Assembly: GCF_002118315.1 (NCBI RefSeq)
Contig: NZ_MTSZ01000001.1
Coordinates: forward strand, 682,001-746,000
Reading direction: 5' to 3'
Length of the DNA stretch: 64,000 bases
From: Kiloniella majae
Lineage (GTDB): Bacteria > Pseudomonadota > Alphaproteobacteria > Kiloniellales > Kiloniellaceae
Notes under the pieces: generated by a model
What the model saw: only the letters and a program-made list of their open reading frames with translations
Databases searched by the model: none
What the model was told of the DNA's origin: nothing
Program-made: the position numbers and the translations under genes
Part shown: positions 1 to 7,612 of the stretch, piece by piece
Layout of the letters: each line of letters begins with the position of its first letter
How positions within the stretch are numbered: the first letter of the stretch is position 1

Positions 1-2
1 GT

Positions 3-542
3 ATGGTCGAGGCTCAGCGCAATCTGGGAGCTTTTTTCCACGATGATATCGACGATCCGGATGACGATATTGATCAGGCGATCTATTGGTATCAACGCGC
101 AGCAAGCCAGGGAGATCTGACGGGGCAATTACGCCTTGGCATTCTGCTGGATAGAGAGAAAGACACCACCTTTGATCATCGCGAAGCCATCCGTTGGTAT
201 CTGCTCGCAGCACGACAAGGGGTTGCACAGGCACAGCACAACTTGGGAGTTATGCACAGTCAGGGGCGCGGCACCCCTGTTAATCCGGATAAAGCACTAG
301 ACTGGTTCTTTAAGGCAGCAAAACAACGTTACACAAATGCGATGGTCGCCATCGGAGAAACATATCTTGCAGGTAAGGGCGTTCCCCAATCAAATGTCGA
401 GGCCTATAAATGGTTTCAACTCGCCGATATCAATGGTCATGAGACCATCGCCCGGCAAATGAAGGAAATCGCCGCAGACCTGACCAGTGAACAAATCAGA
501 CAGGCCGAGCATTCTGCAAATGTATGGCTCACAGAAAACTGA
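3..542 (+). CDS. Sel1-like repeat protein, 5' end probably cut by the window edge
   Basis: The protein is built of about four Sel1/TPR-like repeats of roughly 36 residues, with recurrent signatures such as AIYWYQRAASQGD, AIRWYLLAARQG and ALDWFFKAAKQ, each followed by an A-x-x-x-L-G-type helix. Sel1 repeats form alpha-solenoid scaffolds for protein-protein contacts, often in envelope or signalling complexes. No signal peptide or catalytic domain is visible. The ATG at base 3 lies only two bases from the edge and has no visible ribosome binding site, so the true gene probably starts upstream and this is its C-terminal part. The partner and precise role cannot be told. Confidence 0.8.
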   Translation: MVEAQRNLGAFFHDDIDDPDDDIDQAIYWYQRAASQGDLTGQLRLGILLDREKDTTFDHREAIRWYLLAARQGVAQAQHNLGVMHSQGRGTPVNPDKALDWFFKAAKQRYTNAMVAIGETYLAGKGVPQSNVEAYKWFQLADINGHETIARQMKEIAADLTSEQIRQAEHSANVWLTEN

Positions 543-632
543 GTACAAGCACTTTAAGACTGAGGCAATTCTTGTTTACCTGGCTCTTTCCTGTTTCTGA
601 ACACAGAAGAAAAATCCTGTGATAGGCAACGA

Positions 633-1037
633 TTATCCGCCGCGCAATTTCACTTCAAAACCGGTACGGTCGCGCTGAATTTGTTCCAAAACATCCTGCT
701 TGGCGTTTTGTCGATCATCATATTTGCCACTCCAGATTATCAATTCGATTAATATCGGGGCAAGATCGTACCCTTTGGCCGTAAGGTTATAGACAAAACT
801 GCGGCGGTTCTCAGGGTCTCTTTTTTTTTCAACAATTCCATTACTCTCAAGGTGCTTGAGTCGATCAATAAGAATATTTGTCGCGATTCCCTCTTCGGCT
901 TCCAGGAACTCACTATAGGTTCGTTTGTCCCTCAGCATGATTTCGCGGATGACCAGTAAAGTCCAGCGATCCCCGAAGGTATCAAGCCCGAATGCGACGG
1001 GACATCCAGAGCTGCGTATCTTGTTTTCTGATTTCAT
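633..1037 (-). CDS. HxlR-family winged-helix transcriptional regulator
   Basis: This 134-residue protein has the full HxlR layout: a Cys near the N terminus (SSGCPVAF), the GDRWTLLVIREI helix, a recognition segment around NILIDRLKHLESNGIVEKK, and the wing (RSFVYNLTAKGYDLAPIL). HxlR proteins are dimeric DNA-binding regulators. Many respond to electrophiles or oxidants through the conserved Cys. The gene is divergent from the tautomerase gene at 1129, and the region between them holds a long inverted repeat (1057-1112), so it very likely controls itself and that enzyme. A nine-A run in the coding strand (near 822-830) is in frame. Confidence 0.88.
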   Translation of the reverse strand: MKSENKIRSSGCPVAFGLDTFGDRWTLLVIREIMLRDKRTYSEFLEAEEGIATNILIDRLKHLESNGIVEKKRDPENRRSFVYNLTAKGYDLAPILIELIIWSGKYDDRQNAKQDVLEQIQRDRTGFEVKLRGG

Positions 1038-1056
1038 TTTGGCATCATAAAAAAAT

Positions 1057-1112
1057 AACTTGCAAATTACAATACGTCACGATAACAATTTACGTATTGC
1101 AATTTGCAAGTT
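1057..1112. promoter_or_regulatory. Long inverted repeat, probable HxlR operator
   Basis: The left arm (1057-1077, core CTTGCAAATTACAATACG) and the right arm (1092-1112, core CGTATTGCAATTTGCAAG) are reverse complements at 20 of 21 positions, separated by 14 bases. Each arm also contains its own small dyad TTGCAAATT. The repeat fills the space between the divergent hxlR-type gene and the tautomerase gene, as expected for an operator bound by two HxlR dimers. Confidence 0.75.
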
Positions 1113-1128
1113 AAATGGAGAACACATT

Positions 1129-1545
1129 ATGCCAATCACACTTACACTCACAGAAAACGTCCTTCCTGCAGGACAGGAAGCAGTTGCCGCCTCAAAAATC
1201 ACAGAAGCTTTCCTCAAACATCACGGATTGAGTGGGAACACGGTAATGACACCAAATGTAACCACCCATGTTGTCCTTATCGCAAAAGGACACTCCTTTT
1301 CTGGTGGCAAGCCAGTTGAAGGTGCTTGGGTTGAAACTAAAACCCCCTCCTTTGCCCTGGCAGATCATGCCGTGCAAGCCGAGTTTTTCGGTGAAGCCAC
1401 TCAAATCCTCCACGACCTTTCAGGCGGCACTCTCTCCAAAGATCGTATCTGGTCAAACGGTGTTCACACCGTCGATGGTACATGGAATATGTCAGGCAAA
1501 GCCCTGACTAACGCTGCCATCGGCGAGGCAATCTCAGCGGGATAA
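1129..1545 (+). CDS. Tautomerase-family protein (4-oxalocrotonate tautomerase-like)
   Basis: The 138-residue protein begins MPITLTLTE, so processing exposes the N-terminal Pro that acts as catalytic base in the tautomerase superfamily. The length and the conserved stretches (ITEAFLKHHGLSGN, MTPNVTTHV, GAWVETKTPSFA, HTVDGTWN) resemble a proteobacterial family usually annotated as a 4-oxalocrotonate tautomerase relative. Its natural substrate is not known to me. An upstream ATG-like start at 1060 falls inside the operator and lacks a ribosome binding site. The start at 1129 has GGAG at 1117-1120. It is probably repressed by the adjacent HxlR protein. Confidence 0.8.
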   Translation: MPITLTLTENVLPAGQEAVAASKITEAFLKHHGLSGNTVMTPNVTTHVVLIAKGHSFSGGKPVEGAWVETKTPSFALADHAVQAEFFGEATQILHDLSGGTLSKDRIWSNGVHTVDGTWNMSGKALTNAAIGEAISAG

Positions 1546-1635
1546 GGACGGATACTGCCCTTAGTCACCAATATAGAGCCGCACCTGGCGGAGCTATTGA
1601 TGCTCCGTCAGATGCCCAACTTTCAGAGGGAAAAG

Positions 1636-2094
1636 ATGCAGACTAACTCTGGCTTTACACACAATATCGATGCCCTGCCGTCGCGTATTCTTCACACCAT
1701 GATCCGCGTCAGCGATCTGGAAAGGTCAATTGCCTTCTATCAGGACGCATTGGGCATGATTGAACTGCGCCGTGAAGACTATCCAGAAGGACAATTCACC
1801 CTGTCGTTTTTGGGGTACAACCATGAGCCCGAGAGCTCAGTTATCGAACTGACATACAACTACGCCGCCGCTGAATATACACATGGCTCAGGCTTTGGTC
1901 ACATCGCGATTGCAGTATCCGATATCGATGCCGCGTGTAAGCGTTTGTCAGCGATGGATGTCAAAATCATTCGCCAACCCGGACCAATGGCTTACACCGC
2001 GACCAACGGTCAACGAGACGTCATAGCCTTCATTTCAGATCCGGACGGCTACCAGATAGAAATAATATCCACACCAAACGCTGAACGTCATTAA
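1636..2094 (+). CDS. gloA: Lactoylglutathione lyase (glyoxalase I)
   Basis: Glyoxalase I isomerises the hemithioacetal of methylglyoxal and glutathione to S-lactoylglutathione in the cytosol. All four metal ligands of the family are visible: His20 (ILHTMIRV), Glu71 (VIELTYN), His89 (FGHIAIAV) and Glu142 (YQIEII). The characteristic segment SDLERSIAFYQDALGM is present. The 152-residue length suits a Ni-type bacterial enzyme with a short N-terminal extension. The start at 1636 is chosen because AGAGGG lies five bases upstream; an in-frame TTG/ATG at 1597-1600 has no such site. It sits between two tautomerase genes, which suggests an electrophile-detoxification group under HxlR control. Confidence 0.9.
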   Translation: MQTNSGFTHNIDALPSRILHTMIRVSDLERSIAFYQDALGMIELRREDYPEGQFTLSFLGYNHEPESSVIELTYNYAAAEYTHGSGFGHIAIAVSDIDAACKRLSAMDVKIIRQPGPMAYTATNGQRDVIAFISDPDGYQIEIISTPNAERH

Positions 2095-2137
2095 CGTAAA
2101 AATTTTATCACCTTTCCCAAACACCAAGGAGTACGCC

Positions 2138-2521
2138 ATGCCATTCGTTCGTATCCATCACCCTTCGGGTAACGACCCTCATTACCCCAAAGCCCTCAGT
2201 CAGGGCGTTCACCGTGCTTTGGTTGATGCTTTTGGCATTCCAAACGACGATTACTTTCAGGTCGTGACTTCCCATCAGGCAGGCACCGAGTTAATTGGGC
2301 CGGCAGAGTTTTTGGGTATCGCCCACTCAGATGATCTGGTGATCATTCAAATCTCCTGTGCTGAAGGCAGAACAACAGAACAGAAAAAAGCACTTTACGA
2401 AGCAATCGCAGAGAACGTCAGCAATGACGCCGGCGTTCCAAAAGACGATGTGATTATAAATTTGGTTGAGACAAAACGTGAAAACTGGTCGTTTGGTAAT
2501 GGTCAGGCACCCTTTGCCTAA
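2138..2521 (+). CDS. Tautomerase family protein (Tautomerase_2/MIF-like)
   Basis: This 127-residue protein starts MPFVRIHH, giving the N-terminal catalytic Pro after Met removal. The pattern KALSQGVHRALVDAFGIPNDDYFQVV followed by TEQKKALYEAIAENV and a late VETKRENWSFGNG matches the Pfam Tautomerase_2 type often found beside HxlR or glyoxalase genes. The ribosome binding site AAGGAG lies eight bases before the ATG. It follows gloA by 43 bases on the same strand and is probably cotranscribed with 1129-2094. The substrate is unknown. Confidence 0.82.
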   Translation: MPFVRIHHPSGNDPHYPKALSQGVHRALVDAFGIPNDDYFQVVTSHQAGTELIGPAEFLGIAHSDDLVIIQISCAEGRTTEQKKALYEAIAENVSNDAGVPKDDVIINLVETKRENWSFGNGQAPFA

Positions 2522-2686
2522 CGTGAGCCTGCAAAAAATCTAATGGTAGTCGAAACCCGATCATCATTTAAGTATTAAAAAGATAGTCAGGGGTGCGCAT
2601 TCCCCTGACAAACCGCTATATCAACCATCACAGACACTCAACAACTGAGGTAAAAACGACCCGGTATAAAACGCGGATAATTGCCA

Positions 2687-2971
2687 TCAGGATCGTGCGC
2701 GATCAGCCTTGATTTTCTTTTTCCAGTTTTCCAACGTCACGATAAAACTATCATGGGACAAAAACAGATCCCCTGTATATTGCTCATGCAAGGGCTCCAA
2801 CCGTACCCCGGTTCCATCAATGCAAATCAGGTTCGCATTTGCGGAACCTTCCCATTGATAGCCTGTGTCTTGCAGCGCTGCTTTTGCTTTTTCAATCAAA
2901 ACATCAGCCCACTGCAAATCAAACTGTACATCAGTACGTAAAAATTCTTCTATGCGGTTTTCTTGCGTCAC
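2687..2971 (-). CDS. Small hypothetical protein
   Basis: A 94-residue protein of no recognised family, with no signal peptide, membrane segment or Cys cluster. It is mixed alpha/beta in appearance, with an amphipathic helix (WADVLIEKAKAALQD) and a strand-rich middle. I chose the GTG at 2971 because GAGG lies six bases upstream; an in-frame TTG at 2983 is the alternative. It stands alone between convergent neighbours. Coding status rests on the ribosome binding site and ordinary amino acid composition, not on recognised similarity. Confidence 0.5.
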   Translation of the reverse strand: MTQENRIEEFLRTDVQFDLQWADVLIEKAKAALQDTGYQWEGSANANLICIDGTGVRLEPLHEQYTGDLFLSHDSFIVTLENWKKKIKADRARS

Positions 2972-3115
2972 GACCAGCCTCAATCTTTAATTTTGCCCAA
3001 CTTTTGCGCCATAAGTTTTTTCATTACAAAATCCCAATGAAAGAAGGCAGAGTTTACCCGCCTTCTCATCATTTATCATCTCTGAAACAAATCAAGATGA
3101 ATTAAACCCAGAAAA

Positions 3116-3688
3116 TTAGGGCACGATCGGGAAGGCTGTGTTAATGCGCCCATCACCCAAATAATACACCTGAATTGGAAAATCAGCCCCCTGTATTGTT
3201 CGGCAAGTCGGGCCGGAATCATCACCGTTTGACGCATTCGCAATGGCAGTCAAAACATCGTTATAACTGCAATGATCCGGAAACATCGTTGAAATTGCTT
3301 TCACAGCCGTCACACCATTATCGGTAATATCAAAACCAGTCAGGTTATAAAGACCCGTAGGAACCTCCTCACCATCGACAACAACCATGTACTGGGTAAG
3401 GCCAGCGGTTGAGGTATCAACGGTCGCCGGATTATCTCCACCAGGACGCGAGTGAAAACCCTTGGCCTTTTTCTTCTTCACTTCGCCACAGAAAATATGC
3501 TTCCTGTTAACTTCAACAGTTTGAACCGGATCAGTTCCCGGCACATTAACTGTAACCCAGTGATCCTGCGCTCCATCACAGGCAACCTGCGCCGATGCAA
3601 TACCAGCATGGGCAATCATAGCACCAATAATAAGTCCCAGAGCACAAAGTCCCTGAAAAACAATCTTAGACATGGCTTTTAGGTTCAT
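3116..3688 (-). CDS. Secreted EndoU-family nuclease
   Basis: The 190-residue product starts with a clear Sec signal peptide (hydrophobic 10-30, likely cleavage after ASA at 33). The mature part carries the bacterial EndoU pattern: His64 in NRKHIFCGEV, His79 in KGFHSRPGG, and a late STMFPD segment (Thr134, Phe136) followed by the SYNDVLTAIANA helix. EndoU domains are metal-dependent or metal-independent RNases, common as toxin tips and as secreted effectors. Three extra-cytoplasmic Cys could form a disulfide. The start at 3688 has GAGGGA upstream; an extension to 3754 lacks one. No immunity gene or toxin-delivery domain is visible. I am confident of the fold, less so of the role. Confidence 0.72.
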   Translation of the reverse strand: MNLKAMSKIVFQGLCALGLIIGAMIAHAGIASAQVACDGAQDHWVTVNVPGTDPVQTVEVNRKHIFCGEVKKKKAKGFHSRPGGDNPATVDTSTAGLTQYMVVVDGEEVPTGLYNLTGFDITDNGVTAVKAISTMFPDHCSYNDVLTAIANASNGDDSGPTCRTIQGADFPIQVYYLGDGRINTAFPIVP

Positions 3689-3869
3689 AATCTTCCCTCG
3701 TTTTCGGCACGCACCAGTCTCACAGAAAAGAAACGGAAGGGTTCGGGGAGACATTACCGCCTCTCCTGCAAGACCAGCACGTATTCATTAAAGAGTACAG
3801 GTAATTTCGTCACGAATTACCCAATAAATCACTTCAGAATTTACTTCTGAAATAGCGAGCCAGAGCTTG

Positions 3870-4502
3870 TTACTGGTGGAAAACGCCACTTTTCCCGTCA
3901 TAGGTCATGGCAATCTCATTGACACCACCACCAAACTTGGCAACTGCCTTATTACCCGTGATATCAGTGACAATTGTCGAGCTTTGGAAATGCCCTTCTA
4001 ACCAGATATAAACATCCGTGTAAGGCGTAATCTGAATAGACTGCGTGGCCAAAACAGAGCTCGCGGAAATTGGCTTGCGGTTTTGAATTTCCTGATTGAC
4101 CTGCGCGGTTTGAGACAATCCAAAAGTCAGGGCAGGGTATTTCCCGTAAGACATATTATTAACCGCAGAGAAGGTATCCGTTGGCACATCAGGATTCTTA
4201 ACTGCCGTGCCAAAAGTTGCATTATCACTAAAGGGATAAACAGATCCGGAAAGAGCCGGTCCGGGTTGTACTTCGGACAGCTTGGTAATCTTTGTCCCGC
4301 TTTTGGTGACAGAGGCCGTACTGGCGTAGAGCCAATATTCTTCTGACCATTGGATTGTATTACTTTCAAAGGCATCAAATGCCAGCCAGATTACATCAGC
4401 CTTGGCATTTCCAACAGGTTTTGCCAAGGCAATCTTTTGCTGAGCGCCATTGATAATGTCCAGATCTCCGGGGGCAACATTAAGTGTTAATGTGAAATCC
4501 AT
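3870..4502 (-). CDS. Hypothetical beta-rich protein
   Basis: A 210-residue protein without signal peptide. It is rich in Thr, Ser, Val and short alternating strands, with motifs IWLAFDAFESNTIQWSEEYWLYAS, PALTFGLSQTAQVN and VYIWLEGHFQSSTIV, giving the look of a soluble beta-sandwich. I do not recognise a named family. The start at 4502 has GGAG seven bases upstream; a longer reading to 4574 does not. It is divergent from a Mor-like regulator, with a perfect 13-base palindrome between them, and lies next to the secreted nuclease gene on the same strand. No function should be assumed. Confidence 0.65.
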   Translation of the reverse strand: MDFTLTLNVAPGDLDIINGAQQKIALAKPVGNAKADVIWLAFDAFESNTIQWSEEYWLYASTASVTKSGTKITKLSEVQPGPALSGSVYPFSDNATFGTAVKNPDVPTDTFSAVNNMSYGKYPALTFGLSQTAQVNQEIQNRKPISASSVLATQSIQITPYTDVYIWLEGHFQSSTIVTDITGNKAVAKFGGGVNEIAMTYDGKSGVFHQ

Positions 4503-4581
4503 TATTATCTCCAAACTAAATTGAACAGCGAGCGACATTGCTCGTAAAAAGGAATAGCAACGAATCAAACACACCTATAAC

Positions 4582-4594
4582 GGGAATCATTCCC
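4582..4594. promoter_or_regulatory. Perfect palindrome GGGAATCATTCCC, candidate operator
   Basis: GGGAAT-C-ATTCCC is a perfect dyad located between the divergent starts at 4502 (minus) and 4658 (plus). Its position suits an operator for the Mor-like regulator, but no binding site for that protein is known to me. Confidence 0.4.
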
Positions 4595-4657
4595 CTTAAG
4601 CTATCGGAAAATATGAGATAAGACGAATTCATCGGACACATGCACAGGGATACCGAT

Positions 4658-5125
4658 ATGGAACGTCATATTTTCAAAGGCATACCAATTTATGATGAAG
4701 ATGTATTTCAAACACTGGAAGATCTATTCAATGAAAACAGGGGTCAAGTGCTTGCAGCCCTTCCCTGGCTTGTTTCAGAATTAATAGAATCATTGAGCTT
4801 TAAAGAAGCCATGACCTTTATCTACATAAATGGCGGGCGCAAGCTTTACATCAGCAAGGATTGGCATGATTTGGCACAAAAGTTCGGGTTTCCAATATCT
4901 GAACATCTGTATAACCAAATTATGATTTTATCCGACAGCAGTGGATATCTCGAAATTCCATCGCCATGGGGTGTTTCAGAACGCATTAGAAAAGCCCTTG
5001 TCGTTTCCGCTTATAACAAGGGAAGATCACGGGAAGAAATCAGAGAAACATTTGGCATTTCAAGCAGATCTTTGACAAACCTGTTTCGCAATAGCGCCCG
5101 TACAACAAAGAATCTGGCCCTGTAA
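4658..5125 (+). CDS. Mor-like helix-turn-helix regulator
   Basis: The 155-residue protein has two features of the Mu Mor/C activator family: a GGRKLYIS segment (residues about 60-70) corresponding to the GG-x-x-x-Y-I/V-P strand, and a C-terminal helix-turn-helix around RSREEIRETFGISSRSLTNLFR. Mor proteins are dimeric activators of phage middle promoters, but chromosomal relatives occur. The start at 4658 is preferred (AGGGA seven bases upstream) over an ATG at 4640. No other phage gene is nearby, so this is probably a domesticated regulator. It may control the divergent gene at 3870-4502. Confidence 0.6.
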   Translation: MERHIFKGIPIYDEDVFQTLEDLFNENRGQVLAALPWLVSELIESLSFKEAMTFIYINGGRKLYISKDWHDLAQKFGFPISEHLYNQIMILSDSSGYLEIPSPWGVSERIRKALVVSAYNKGRSREEIRETFGISSRSLTNLFRNSARTTKNLAL

Positions 5126-5166
5126 CATTTGACACACGACCCCGGACACAAAACTAAAGGCACTCC

Positions 5167-5652
5167 TTACCTTTTGTTTTGTCCAATATTATCAGTGCGC
5201 ATTTTAAAAACTTTGCCACCTCGGATAACGGTACGGTCTTGTCCACGCCGGGATGTAACAGACAGCCTCTGTCGCCAGTTTGCAACGGTTTGGGGTGATG
5301 TACCAACTTGTCGGGCAATTTCCCGATCTGACCAGTTTGTTCGTTCCGGGTCCGTTAAGTACGCCGTTATGGCTTCTCGTTTTTGCGCATTTGTCAGACG
5401 GGGTTCATCCCCCGCCTCGCGCAACAAACGTGTCTCAAGCGCATCGACCCGTGCCTGTAAGGCCGCGATCTCATCGTCACGACTTTCAATCAAGTCTTGC
5501 GCCCAGCTTCCCCACTGCTCCATTTGGACCACACTTTGGCGTAAACTTTCCTGGAGCACAGCAAACTGTTCCTTTGACCTTGCCAAGCGTTCTCTTTTTT
5601 TATCACTTATTTTTTTGGGCCTTGAGCCGCCATCGTTGTCTTTAGAAGCCAT
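5167..5652 (-). CDS. Coiled-coil protein with ParB-like HTH
   Basis: The N-terminal 15-85 region is charged and helical (KKRERLARSKEQFAVLQESLRQ, ALQARVDALETRLLRE), so a coiled coil is likely. Residues about 88-160 carry a helix-turn-helix with the pattern KREAITAYL-DPERTNWSDREIARQVG-SPQTVANWRQRL, followed by RGGKVFKMRTDNIG. That combination is like the DNA-binding part of alphaproteobacterial plasmid ParB-type and related regulators. There is no ParB N-terminal nuclease/CTPase domain. It lies 22 bases downstream of the coiled-coil gene 5675-6592 on the same strand, so the two probably form an operon and may bind the repeats at 6621-6692. Confidence 0.65.
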   Translation of the reverse strand: MASKDNDGGSRPKKISDKKRERLARSKEQFAVLQESLRQSVVQMEQWGSWAQDLIESRDDEIAALQARVDALETRLLREAGDEPRLTNAQKREAITAYLTDPERTNWSDREIARQVGTSPQTVANWRQRLSVTSRRGQDRTVIRGGKVFKMRTDNIGQNKR

Positions 5653-5674
5653 AATTTTAATCTATGCGCCTTGT

Positions 5675-6592
5675 TCAAGCCTCAGCGCGCAGGCCCATTG
5701 CCCGCTCTAGCGCATTTAACTTCGTCATATCCAAATTAGCGCTATTCACCTTTGTAGAGTTCGTACTCTTTAGTCCATCAGCCGGAAGAGCTTCATCATT
5801 ACCTGCCTCGACAACAGCTGCCATAACCTGATGCCTGTCTTCCAGACGCGCCCAACGATATTCCTTTCCGATGGATCTATCCTCTCCGCCAACAAGGTTA
5901 AAAGCCGCCTGCTCTGGCCGGTCCGGATGCTCATTTACGATGTCGACGATTTCCTTCGTGATGTCATCAGTATTTGTTTTCCGGCGGGCGACCCCAACAG
6001 GATTGGCGATTGGGACAGTCTTCTTCTGTACATTTTTCTGGACCGCTTTCTCGGCTTGACCTGACGTTACGCCTGCGTTCTTTTTCATACGCTGACGCAA
6101 AGCCGCTTTTGGCCCAACGCCGGTTTCCTTTTCAAAAGCCTGATACTGGCCTAATTGCCGCCTCAGTTTCTCGACCTCTTCTTTTCGGTTCAGGGCCTCT
6201 TCCATCTGCACGGCATGAGCTTTTCGCAAGCCAATCAACTCCCCTTCCTGAGCATGACGTTTTGCCTGCTCACTCTGGATCATTGCGGATTTCTCCTCTA
6301 CGGACTGACGTAATGCTGCGACTTGCAGCTCATGCCGCGCAAGGGACCATCGTAAAGATTCAAGTTCTTGCTCCAGCCTTTGCACCTGGGTTGTATCAAC
6401 CACCTGTACAGGTTCTTGAGCTAATCCTTGAGAACTGGAGATCCCCACCTTTAGCTCTCTAAAGCTAATATCTGCACCCGCGAGCATATGTTTGGCACGC
6501 CCCAAAGCGGCAATAGCCTCTCCTTCGACGGCTGAATCCAGCAAAGCCAAAACCTTCTCAAACCGATGCAAATCCAGTTGCGATCTCTTCAC
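5675..6592 (-). CDS. Large coiled-coil protein with DUF2786-like N terminus
   Basis: The first 50 residues (RFEKVLALLDSAVEGEAIAALGRAKHMLAGADISF) resemble the helical DUF2786 module found in phage and plasmid proteins. Residues about 65-165 form a long heptad-rich coiled coil, followed by a basic Lys/Arg-rich linker and a C-terminal acidic helical tail. No catalytic motif is seen. It starts the minus-strand pair with the ParB-like HTH protein and sits directly downstream of an inverted-repeat cluster. This suggests a DNA-organising, partition-like or regulatory function, but that is inference. The 305-residue length and lack of known partner make it one of the less explained genes here. Confidence 0.6.
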   Translation of the reverse strand: MKRSQLDLHRFEKVLALLDSAVEGEAIAALGRAKHMLAGADISFRELKVGISSSQGLAQEPVQVVDTTQVQRLEQELESLRWSLARHELQVAALRQSVEEKSAMIQSEQAKRHAQEGELIGLRKAHAVQMEEALNRKEEVEKLRRQLGQYQAFEKETGVGPKAALRQRMKKNAGVTSGQAEKAVQKNVQKKTVPIANPVGVARRKTNTDDITKEIVDIVNEHPDRPEQAAFNLVGGEDRSIGKEYRWARLEDRHQVMAAVVEAGNDEALPADGLKSTNSTKVNSANLDMTKLNALERAMGLRAEA

Positions 6593-6620
6593 GATGTCCC
6601 CCTGCAGAGCGTTTTAACAC

Positions 6621-6692
6621 TCATCTGTCTAATTTATTAGATGATACTATTTATTATTAAAATATTAATCAACTACAAAATTAGGCAGATGA
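6621..6692. promoter_or_regulatory. Inverted repeat cluster upstream of the coiled-coil/HTH pair
   Basis: TCATCTGTCTAATTT (6621-6635) and AAATTAGGCAGATGA (6678-6692) are reverse complements at 14 of 15 positions. A third half-site, ATTAGATGA, lies just inside the left arm, where TCTAAT-TT-ATTAGA is itself a perfect dyad. The cluster begins 29 bases before the start of the 6592 gene and is very A+T-rich between the arms. It looks like an autoregulatory operator, or a binding centre for the HTH protein. Confidence 0.6.
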
Positions 6693-7027
6693 TAAAAAAT
6701 ATAACAAGATCAACCACAAGACCAGATAAACCGCAGAAACCTTAAGTCGTGTGAGGTTGATAAGTTTTAAATAGCTAAAGGCTCTAAGGAGTGAACAAGG
6801 CGATCGACTGTCGGAAACAGCACAGACAACTATCCATTCATATCAATTTGGACAGTTGATTTTCTGGGAAGCGAACCGCCTACAATTTATAAAAAGGATG
6901 GCAAAAGAAAAGGAATAAAGATTATTCCTTGGTTAACCACAAATAAGACAGAAACAGGATAAGGGAATAACGGATTGAAAGAGGCAAAAAGATCCCGGCA
7001 ACAAAAAACCTGCCGGATATATGCCAC
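6693..7027. other. Intergenic region without recognised gene
   Basis: Between the inverted repeats and the small lipoprotein gene no open frame with a ribosome binding site or recognisable product is seen on either strand, and no tRNA or strong terminator. It presumably holds the promoter of the minus-strand coiled-coil pair. Confidence 0.5.
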
Positions 7028-7234
7028 CTATTCTACAGGAACAAGAAGCGTCCGCTCCTCTTCTGGCACAGGCTCTTCATAACAATCCACGTTGGCGAGT
7101 GAGCGATAGCAATAGGTCGTTGGCGTTGGTTCAGAAACCACAACAACCTCTTCTTTTTGAAAAGCATTCTGGGAACAACCATTCAGCACAAGAACTATCG
7201 CCAATATCAAAGCTGATTGAAAAAATCCTGTCAT
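7028..7234 (-). CDS. Small lipoprotein
   Basis: A 68-residue protein with a lipoprotein signal: a hydrophobic helix (ALILAIVLVL) ending in the lipobox LNGC at about residues 17-20, so the mature chain would be lipid-anchored at Cys20. The remaining residues include PTTYCYRSLANVDCYEEPVP with two Cys that may form a disulfide. A similar small lipoprotein with a YRSLA-VDCY motif is, to my recollection, common in alphaproteobacteria, but its function is unknown. GGGAGCAGG precedes the ATG. It stands as a single gene. Confidence 0.72.
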   Translation of the reverse strand: MTGFFQSALILAIVLVLNGCSQNAFQKEEVVVVSEPTPTTYCYRSLANVDCYEEPVPEEERTLLVPVE

Positions 7235-7612
7235 GACCTGCTCCCTTGCTCTTTTAAAAATATAGAGTTACCCGAATACCCATACAAGAACTGCGCCAGT
7301 TCCCCCTGCCTCACTTAGCTAAAAGCAAAAACAATAAAGCTAAGCGCAAATCACTTTTACTCCCCAAGGCTAACCTCTTGGTTAAAAACAATAAAGCAAA
7401 CCTATAAAGAACTTATTAACCCCTTAATGAGATCATAGCCCTATGGTCGTAAAAGACAGACCTTTTTCGTGCCTGTTGGTTCAATCATTTAGCCTATGAC
7501 ATAAATGACGCCAACCATCTGTCACGTTAACAGGTTGATCCTTAGCTTGGGCTTACTTCGGGGGTTTACTTCGGGACGCGCTAATTTAGCCATTTCTCTG
7601 GACGAGGTTGTA
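7235..7612. other. A+T-rich intergenic region with short repeats
   Basis: No gene is apparent. The segment AAAAACAATAAAGC occurs twice (near 7327 and 7387), and CTTAGCT/AGCTAAG form a small dyad around 7314-7344. These may belong to promoters of the flanking divergent genes; nothing more can be supported. Confidence 0.4.

Noticed and set aside
822-830. Run of nine A (coding strand) in the HxlR gene as a second frameshift or phase-variation site
   Set aside because: The frame is intact through the tract and the protein is full-length, so there is no evidence of slippage.
5129-5710. 193-codon plus-strand frame opposite the ParB-like HTH gene
   Set aside because: The minus-strand frame has a recognisable HTH; the plus-strand product is Ser/Arg/Cys-rich as expected of a shadow.
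4658-6592. Prophage remnant around the Mor-like and DUF2786-like genes
   Set aside because: No integrase, structural, lysis or packaging gene and no attachment-site repeats are visible.
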